Below are positions 58,866 to 64,000 of a stretch of DNA of 64,000 nucleotides, piece by piece. Source of the stretch: Pasteurellaceae bacterium (GTDB lineage Bacteria; Pseudomonadota; Gammaproteobacteria; Enterobacterales; Pasteurellaceae). The first letter of the stretch is position 1, and every line of letters begins with the position of its first letter. The DNA lies in assembly GCA_030528525.1 (NCBI GenBank), contig JAUMYT010000006.1, forward strand, positions 1-64,000. Direction: 5' to 3'. The notes beneath the pieces were generated by a model. The model was not told the DNA's origin. It saw nothing but the letters and a program-made list of their open reading frames with translations, and did not search any database. The position numbers and the translations under genes are program-made.

Positions 58866-59807
58866 ATGCAAACATTACTCAGACTCACACAATTTATCAG
58901 CAAAACTTTCGCCATTTGGGTGGTAGTTTTCGCCTTAATTGCCGCTCAATTCCCCGACACATTCAAAATTTTCTTGCCGTGGATCCCTTATTTACTTGGG
59001 ATCGTGATGCTAGGAATGGGGCTAACGCTCACTTTCAAAGATTTCGCCGAAGTGACACGCAACCCGAAAGCCGTGATTATCGGTGTGATCGCTCAATTCG
59101 TGGTAATGCCCACTATTGCGTTTGCCTTAGCCAAGTTATTCCAACTCCCTGCAGAACTGGCGATCGGTGTGATTTTGGTCGGCTGTTGCCCAGGCGGTAC
59201 ATCCTCAAACGTGATGACCTTTCTTGCCAAAGGTAACACCGCCTTGTCGGTCGCTTGTACCACCATTTCCACCTTGCTTGCCCCGATTTTAACCCCAGCG
59301 GTATTCTACTTATTTGCCAGCGAATGGCTTGATGTGAATGCGGGAGCAATGTTTATGTCGGTGTTAAAAATTGTACTCTTACCCATTTTTGCTGGCGTGG
59401 TGATTCGTTCATTATTGAAGCAGAAAATCGAGCAATTCAGCCAAACAATGCCGTTACTTTCTGTGATTGCCATTGTGTTGATCGTAGGTGCGGTAGTTGC
59501 AGTGAGCAAAGATCGCATTATTGAATCAGGCTTGCTGATTTTCGGCGTGGTTGCCTTGCATAATGGTTTAGGCTATGTGATCGGTTACGGTGTTTCTCGT
59601 CTGTTCAAGTTGCCAGAAAGTGATCGCAGAGCCGTGTCGATTGAAGTAGGTATGCAAAATTCAGGACTGGGAGCCGCATTAGCTGCCGTGCATTTTAAAG
59701 CGAACCCAGTCATTGCAGTGCCCAGTGCGGTATTTAGTTTTTGGCACAATATCTCAGGCCCAATTTTGACGATGATTTTCACTGCGAAGAAATCTAATAA
59801 GAGATAG
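58866..59807 (+). CDS. Bile acid:sodium symporter (BASS) family transporter
   Basis: Inner-membrane sodium-coupled transporter of the BASS family, 313 aa from 58866 (MQTLLRLTQFISK). The family's ten-helix fold is evident: GMGLTLTFKDF near 52-62, VGCCPGGTSSNVMTFLAKGN (about 103-122, the crossover with Na-site residues) and EVGMQNSGLGAALA near 260-273. Bacterial members carry pantoate, bile acids or other organic anions; the substrate here is unknown. The open frame upstream to 58653 overlaps pepB and is not coding. Confidence 0.9.
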   Translation: MQTLLRLTQFISKTFAIWVVVFALIAAQFPDTFKIFLPWIPYLLGIVMLGMGLTLTFKDFAEVTRNPKAVIIGVIAQFVVMPTIAFALAKLFQLPAELAIGVILVGCCPGGTSSNVMTFLAKGNTALSVACTTISTLLAPILTPAVFYLFASEWLDVNAGAMFMSVLKIVLLPIFAGVVIRSLLKQKIEQFSQTMPLLSVIAIVLIVGAVVAVSKDRIIESGLLIFGVVALHNGLGYVIGYGVSRLFKLPESDRRAVSIEVGMQNSGLGAALAAVHFKANPVIAVPSAVFSFWHNISGPILTMIFTAKKSNKR

Positions 59808-60143
59808 CATCGCTATTTTTCATGTGATATCCCTTTTTGATCTTCCCAAAAATTGGATTAAACAACTAACTTATTAAGATGCAGATCTGTGGGTGAAAAA
59901 AATGTAAAAAGCAAATTTTCACACCAATGCTCAAGCCAAAATAGATAACCAACGCAACTGAAATATATGGAAAAAACTCTACTTATATGGATGATAAGAA
60001 ACTAAATGATGAGTAGATTAGTTGAATGACAACACAATAGAAAAGACTGGGCTTTGTATAATACAGAGCTCAGTCCTTGAATTAAACCAGTCTACCCTTT
60101 TAGGGGTAGAGCAATTTCTGATGATTTTTTTGTTTTTCTGAAA
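59808..60143. other. Intergenic region after the BASS transporter
   Basis: No gene is supported in these 336 bp. It holds two hairpins that end the rpsF-rplI transcript (60045-60075 and a weaker one at 60091-60110, TCTACCC/GGGTAGA). The left part is AT-rich and featureless. Confidence 0.6.
60045..60075 (-). terminator. Terminator of rpsF-priB-rpsR-rplI
   Basis: A 14-bp stem with two G-U pairs (GACTGAGCTCTGTA with TACAAAGCCCAGTC on the minus strand, 3-base loop) is followed by TTTTCTATTG, 69 bases after the rplI stop. Confidence 0.7.
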
Positions 60144-60593
60144 TTATTCAGAAACCACGTTGATAGTTACTTTTGCGTTCACTTCAGCGTGTAAGTGTAA
60201 TTTCACTTCGTGTTCGCCAGTTGTGCGTAATGCACCTTCTGATAAACGCACTTCTGCTTTGGTGACTTCAACGCCAGCGGCTGAAACAGCTTCAGCGATG
60301 TCACGTGCACCCACAGAACCGAATAAACGACCGTCATCACCTGCTTTTGAAGTGATTACGATAGCAGCCAAGTTAGCAATCGCTGCGGCACGAGCTTGTG
60401 CTGCTGCCAATGCTTCTGCTGCTTTCGCTTCTAATTCAGCACGACGTGCTTCGAAGTGTGCAATGTTCGCTGCGGTTGCCATCACTGCTTTACCTTGTGG
60501 GATTAAGAAGTTACGAGCGAAACCTGCTTTAACGGTCACTTGATCACCAACAGTACCAAGTTGAGCCACTTTATCTAATAAAATAACTTGCAT
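60144..60593 (-). CDS. rplI: 50S ribosomal protein L9
   Basis: 23S rRNA-binding protein with two globular domains joined by a long helix. The 149 aa are the usual length. The N-terminal [20 protein letters not shown] and [15 protein letters not shown] signature is intact, the alanine-rich connecting helix spans about 45-75. Last gene of the operon. Confidence 0.98.
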   Translation of the reverse strand: MQVILLDKVAQLGTVGDQVTVKAGFARNFLIPQGKAVMATAANIAHFEARRAELEAKAAEALAAAQARAAAIANLAAIVITSKAGDDGRLFGSVGARDIAEAVSAAGVEVTKAEVRLSEGALRTTGEHEVKLHLHAEVNAKVTINVVSE

Positions 60594-60604
60594 TGTGCTT
60601 CTCC

Positions 60605-61155
<551 letters not shown>

Positions 61156-61169
<14 letters not shown>

Positions 61170-61533
61170 CCTCTGCTTCTACTTCAACAGCAGCTTCAGG
61201 AGCTTTACGCTCTTCTTTCGCTTTCGCCATTGGCGATGCTTCTGTCACAGCAGCTTTAGTGTGAACGATTAAGTTACGAAGAACAGCATCGTTGTAACGG
61301 AAGTTAGTTTCTAACTCATCGATTACGCTTTGTGGTGCTTCTACATTCATTAACACATAGTGTGCTTTGTGAAGTTTGTTGATTGGGTAGGCTAATTGAC
61401 GACGACCCCAATCTTCTAAGCGATGTACCTGACCGCCTGCTTCTTTAACAGATGCAGTATAACGCTCGATCATACCTGGTACTTGTTCGCTTTGGTCCGG
61501 GTGAACCATAAAAACGATTTCGTAGTGACGCAT
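61156..61533 (-). CDS. rpsF: 30S ribosomal protein S6
   Basis: Small-subunit protein that pairs with S18. The 125 aa start [20 protein letters not shown] and contain [20 protein letters not shown] (about 37-56). The C-terminus is an acidic Glu/Ala tail ([20 protein letters not shown] in meaning), a natural substrate type for RimK glutamylation. First gene of rpsF-priB-rpsR-rplI, preceded by a structured leader. Confidence 0.98.
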
Positions 61534-61558
61534 TGTCGATCCTTACGGGTTAGCAGCC

Positions 61559-61586
61559 TCCAAGAGTGCCAGTCACCAGCATTGGA
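61559..61586 (-). promoter_or_regulatory. S6:S18-type autoregulatory leader hairpin
   Basis: In the rpsF 5' leader TCCAA pairs with TTGGA and TGC with GCA, with a 3-base bulge (CTC) on one side and a 9-base loop. This shape matches the known leader motif to which the S6:S18 pair binds to repress its own operon. It ends 26 bases before the rpsF ATG. Confidence 0.55.
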
Positions 61587-61654
61587 AGCAAGGATTAAAA
61601 AAACAGGTGTGACTGAAGGTGCGGATTATACCGTTTGAACGGAATTTTGCAACC

Positions 61655-61690
61655 GCAAGGGGGGGAGAAACATCAAGATTTTGCAAAATT
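61655..61690. repeat. G-tract uptake-like motif upstream of rpsF
   Basis: GCAAGGGGGGGAGAAACATC is followed by AAGATTTTGCAAAA. A second C-run (61739-61747) lies nearby. The rest of the 451-bp gap to 61984 is AT-rich with no gene. Confidence 0.5.
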
Positions 61691-61984
61691 TCTGAGCATC
61701 TCCCCCTGCCTATGTTTACCTCTACCGATTTAGTCTCTCACCCCCCCTTCAGAAAATGTTAAAAAATTTGTTGTGCTAAACTCATTTAAAAATGTCAGCA
61801 CAAAAAACCAACAAATAAAAATTTACAGATAATTACACCAATAAAAATCAATTTAACAGATAAAAACTCCAATTAAGCTATTAAAACTGCAAAAAATTAG
61901 TTACTTTACACTATTTACTTTTACCCAATTATTCGGCATATTTCGCACTATGTATCTTTTTTGTTAAAAATTTGAGGTGTTACT

Positions 61985-63502
61985 GTGTCTATGCAATCTT
62001 CTCAATCCAGCCAACGAGAAACTTTCTCAGGGCGTGGCGTCTTTATTTTAGCGGCAATCGGATCTGCCGTGGGGTTGGGCAACATTTGGCGTTTCCCGTA
62101 TGTCACTTACGACAACGGCGGTGGGGCGTTCATCATTCCTTACCTTGTCGCCCTTTTAACCGCAGGGATTCCGTTGCTTTTCTTAGACTATGCCTTGGGG
62201 CATAAATACCGTGCATCCGCACCGCTTGCCTTCCGCCGTTTCAGCCAAAAATTTGAAACATTCGGCTGGTGGCAAGTGTTGATTAACGTGATCATCGGCA
62301 TTTATTACGCCGTGATTTTAGGTTGGGCGGCAAGCTATACCTATTTCTCGCTCAACAGTGCGTGGGGAGCCGATCCAAAATCATTCTTCTTCGGCGAATT
62401 TTTGCAAATGGCAGATGGCGTGAGTGTGAGCTTGGATTTTGTGGGAGCGGTTGCGGGCCCGTTAGTGGTGGTTTGGTTAGCGATTTTGGCGATTCTCGCC
62501 CTCGGCGTGCAAAAAGGGATCGGTAAATTGTCTGCGATTTTTATGCCGTTGCTGGTGATTATGTTCGTGATTTTGGTGATCACCGCCCTTTTCTTACCGA
62601 ATGCAGAACAAGGCTTGAATGCGTTATTTTCGCCGAACTGGGAAAAATTGAGTGATCCGAGCGTGTGGATTGCGGCTTACGGTCAAATCTTCTTCTCATT
62701 GTCGATCTGCTTCGGGATTATGATCACCTATTCCTCTTACTTGAAAAAGAAAACGGACTTAACCGCGTCAGGTTTGGTGGTCGGCTTTGCCAACAGTAGC
62801 TTTGAATTATTAGCCGGTATCGGCGTATTTGCAGCCCTTGGCTTTATGGCTGGTGCGGCAGGCAAAGAAGTGAGCGAAGTGGCAACATCAGGTTTAGGCT
62901 TAGCCTTTATCGCTTTCCCAACCATTATCGATCAAGCTCCGTTTGGCAGCGTCATTGGCGTATTATTCTTCGGTTCGCTCTTGTTTGCAGGCGTAACCTC
63001 TTTGGTCTCAATTTTGGAAGTCATCATCGCTGCGGTGCAAGACAAACTCAACTTCAGCCGTGGTAAAGCAACGGCAGTGGTGTGCGTGCCAATGGGCTTT
63101 GTTTCTGTTGTGCTATTCGGTACGACAACAGGCTTGCCAGTGCTTGATGTAATGGATAAATTCGTGAACAGCTTTGGTATTGTTGCCGTTGCCTTCTTCT
63201 CACTCGCTGCGATTGGCTTGAGCAAGAAAACCGCTGTGTTGGTAGAACACTTAAATTCCGTCTCTTCATTCCAATTAGGCAGAGTGTGGCAAGCGTTGGT
63301 TGGCTTTATTATCCCCGTCGTTCTTGGCTATATGTTCTTCAGCGAAGTGTACAAAATTGCCACCCAAGGCTACGACGGCTACCCAACTTGGTTTGTCGGC
63401 ATCTTCGGCTGGGGAATGGCGATTGGATTAGTGGTGGTTGCCTTTATCTTATCTCGCCTTGATTGGAAAAACGAAAAAACAAACGAACAGGAGAACGCAT
63501 AA
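61985..63502 (+). CDS. NSS-family sodium:amino-acid (methionine/alanine-type) symporter
   Basis: Sodium-coupled importer of the neurotransmitter:sodium symporter family. The 505 aa have 11-12 membrane helices. The first helix carries the sodium/substrate signature [20 protein letters not shown] (about 26-45), followed by GGAFIIPY. The next gene encodes a MetS-type small subunit, which ties this transporter to the MetP/MetS group importing methionine and alanine. Translation may start at GTG 61985 or ATG 61991. The stop overlaps the small-subunit ATG. Confidence 0.92.
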   Translation: MSMQSSQSSQRETFSGRGVFILAAIGSAVGLGNIWRFPYVTYDNGGGAFIIPYLVALLTAGIPLLFLDYALGHKYRASAPLAFRRFSQKFETFGWWQVLINVIIGIYYAVILGWAASYTYFSLNSAWGADPKSFFFGEFLQMADGVSVSLDFVGAVAGPLVVVWLAILAILALGVQKGIGKLSAIFMPLLVIMFVILVITALFLPNAEQGLNALFSPNWEKLSDPSVWIAAYGQIFFSLSICFGIMITYSSYLKKKTDLTASGLVVGFANSSFELLAGIGVFAALGFMAGAAGKEVSEVATSGLGLAFIAFPTIIDQAPFGSVIGVLFFGSLLFAGVTSLVSILEVIIAAVQDKLNFSRGKATAVVCVPMGFVSVVLFGTTTGLPVLDVMDKFVNSFGIVAVAFFSLAAIGLSKKTAVLVEHLNSVSSFQLGRVWQALVGFIIPVVLGYMFFSEVYKIATQGYDGYPTWFVGIFGWGMAIGLVVVAFILSRLDWKNEKTNEQENA

Positions 63503-63594
63503 TGAGTGGTGGAGCAATTTTAATGATGTCCGCATCGTTGATTATCATCTGGGGTGGCTTGCTCGTGGCAGTGAGCCGCTTACCGAGAGAGTAA
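63502..63594 (+). CDS. MetS-type small subunit of the NSS transporter
   Basis: A 30-codon ORF whose ATG overlaps the transporter TAA (TAATG). The product, [20 protein letters not shown] and then LVAVSRLPRE, is one membrane helix with a basic end. It matches the methionine/alanine-import NSS small-subunit family (MetS), which in Corynebacterium is needed for MetP activity. It is easily missed because of its length. Confidence 0.85.
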   Translation: MSGGAILMMSASLIIIWGGLLVAVSRLPRE

Positions 63595-63608
63595 TCATCT
63601 AATCTAAT

Positions 63609-63635
63609 AAAGGCTTAGCTTCAAACTAAGCCTTT
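63609..63635. terminator. Bidirectional terminator after the NSS operon
   Basis: AAAGGCTTAG pairs with CTAAGCCTTT around a 7-base loop, followed by ATTTG on the plus strand and preceded by A-rich sequence. It overlaps the last codons of the convergent zinc-ribbon gene. Confidence 0.75.
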
Positions 63636-63865
63636 ATTTGTTGCCATAACGTAGCCACGGCAATCACGAGAGCAAAAACCGCCAGCCAAATCAGATGCAA
63701 CTTGACGCTTTTGCGATTGACTTCTTGGTTGTGCAAACGGCGTTGTTCCATTTTTTGTTTGAATACCGCCAAGTCGGCTTCTCGGAAAGAAAAGCCACAA
63801 TGGGGGCAAAGTTCGGCGGTTTCGCTGATTTTTTTGCGACATTCAGGGCATTTTTGTAGTGCCAT
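63626..63865 (-). CDS. Zinc-ribbon protein with a C-terminal membrane helix
   Basis: A 79-aa protein with an N-terminal zinc ribbon (CPECRKKISETAELCPHCGF, residues 6-25, two CPxC knuckles), a charged helix (about 30-55), and one membrane helix (57-74, LIWLAVFALVIAVATLW). Function unknown; similar ribbon-plus-helix proteins are common. Its start overlaps the end of menH by 23 bases, so it is probably translated after menH. Confidence 0.8.
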   Translation of the reverse strand: MALQKCPECRKKISETAELCPHCGFSFREADLAVFKQKMEQRRLHNQEVNRKSVKLHLIWLAVFALVIAVATLWQQIKA

Positions 63866-64000
63866 TTTCGTTCCTTATCCTCTCAATCAGTTGTTCACAA
63901 AAAGCGTGCGGATTTTCCCAATGGGCGTTGTGTCCTGCGTTGGCAATCAGCCGATAAGGCAGGCGATTTTCTTCTGCCATTTGGCGAAATTTCTGATCTT
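63843..64000 (-). CDS. menH: MenH (SHCHC synthase), 3' end only
   Basis: Partial gene running off the window edge. The last 52 codons read KFRQMAEENRLPYRLIANAG followed by HNAHWENP, the C-terminal catalytic-histidine region of the alpha/beta hydrolase MenH. MenH forms 2-succinyl-6-hydroxy-2,4-cyclohexadiene-1-carboxylate in menaquinone synthesis. Menaquinone is the electron donor for the fumarate reductase of this window. The stop (63843-63845) lies inside the zinc-ribbon gene. Confidence 0.85.
   Translation of the reverse strand, partial: DQKFRQMAEENRLPYRLIANAGHNAHWENPHAFCEQLIERIRNENGTTKMP

Noticed and set aside
60035-60078. A second IS3 transposase tail (GLSSVLYKAQSF-like translation)
   Set aside because: The same bases form a strong hairpin with a T-run right after rplI, so a terminator explains them. 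Twelve residues are too few to claim a transposase.

Overview
The window reads as chromosome of a Pasteurellaceae bacterium. Gene orders match that family and its gamma-proteobacterial neighbours (mla-ibaG-murA, rsmI/lpoA-yraN-diaA-dolP, rpsF-priB-rpsR-rplI, frdABCD, tatABC, focA-pflB). The DNA uptake word is the ACAAGCGGT form, intact for example at 18278-18286 and 37738-37746. That form is typical of the Actinobacillus/Mannheimia/Bibersteinia branch rather than the Haemophilus influenzae branch. I cannot name the species. No rRNA, tRNA, CRISPR array or complete insertion sequence was found.

Layout. 1-9981: oxidative pentose phosphate genes on the minus strand (zwf, pgl, gnd) and cysQ. Between pgl and gnd lie a secreted protein of unknown function, a HepT/MntA toxin-antitoxin pair, a decayed second copy of pgl, and a Fur-boxed TonB-dependent receptor. 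10073-11548: a membrane protein, nudE and a YqaA-type protein. 11744-14984: focA-pflB behind a perfect FNR box. 15062-17741: an AT-rich accessory island with an XRE regulator divergent from three unknown genes. 17805-20856: gluconate uptake (gntR, gntK, GntP-family permease), bracketed by two identical 35-bp terminator elements. 20973-23251: a degenerate S-adenosylhomocysteine-hydrolase-like gene, pflA cut off from pflB, and a YdcH-like gene. 23280-23595: a rotten IS3-type transposase. 23888-27078: rpsT, murJ, epmA.

27079-34026: a decayed membrane gene, a compact (class Id-like) ribonucleotide reductase and frdABCD. 34311-35865: tatABC. 36116-41818: a long plus-strand run, hemB-lpxH-glycosyltransferase-ybaN-mog-glnB-lspA-ispH-sdhE. 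41940-46745: murA-ibaG-mlaBCDEF (outer-membrane lipid retention). 46919-51162: dolP, diaA, yraN, lpoA and divergent rsmI. 51457-53873: a Kef-type antiporter and Dps. 53931-55715: leuA with a complete leader-peptide attenuator. 55978-59807: a HAD phosphatase, a LexA-controlled UmuD-like protein lacking its protease residues, pepB and a bile-acid-type sodium symporter. 60144-61533: ribosomal genes with an S6:S18-type leader. 61985-64000: an NSS sodium symporter with its 30-residue small subunit, a zinc-ribbon membrane protein and the 3' end of menH.

Themes. The window is rich in anaerobic and mixed-acid metabolism (FNR boxes, formate, fumarate) and in envelope maintenance. SdhE, encoded at 41579, is the flavinylation factor expected to serve FrdA at 32245. 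The least explained parts are the 15-17.7 kb island, the protease-dead UmuD homologue under two LexA boxes, the SAHH-like protein without its catalytic residues, the duplicated pgl flanking a toxin-antitoxin pair, and a dispersed G-tract motif that looks like a sibling of the uptake sequence.
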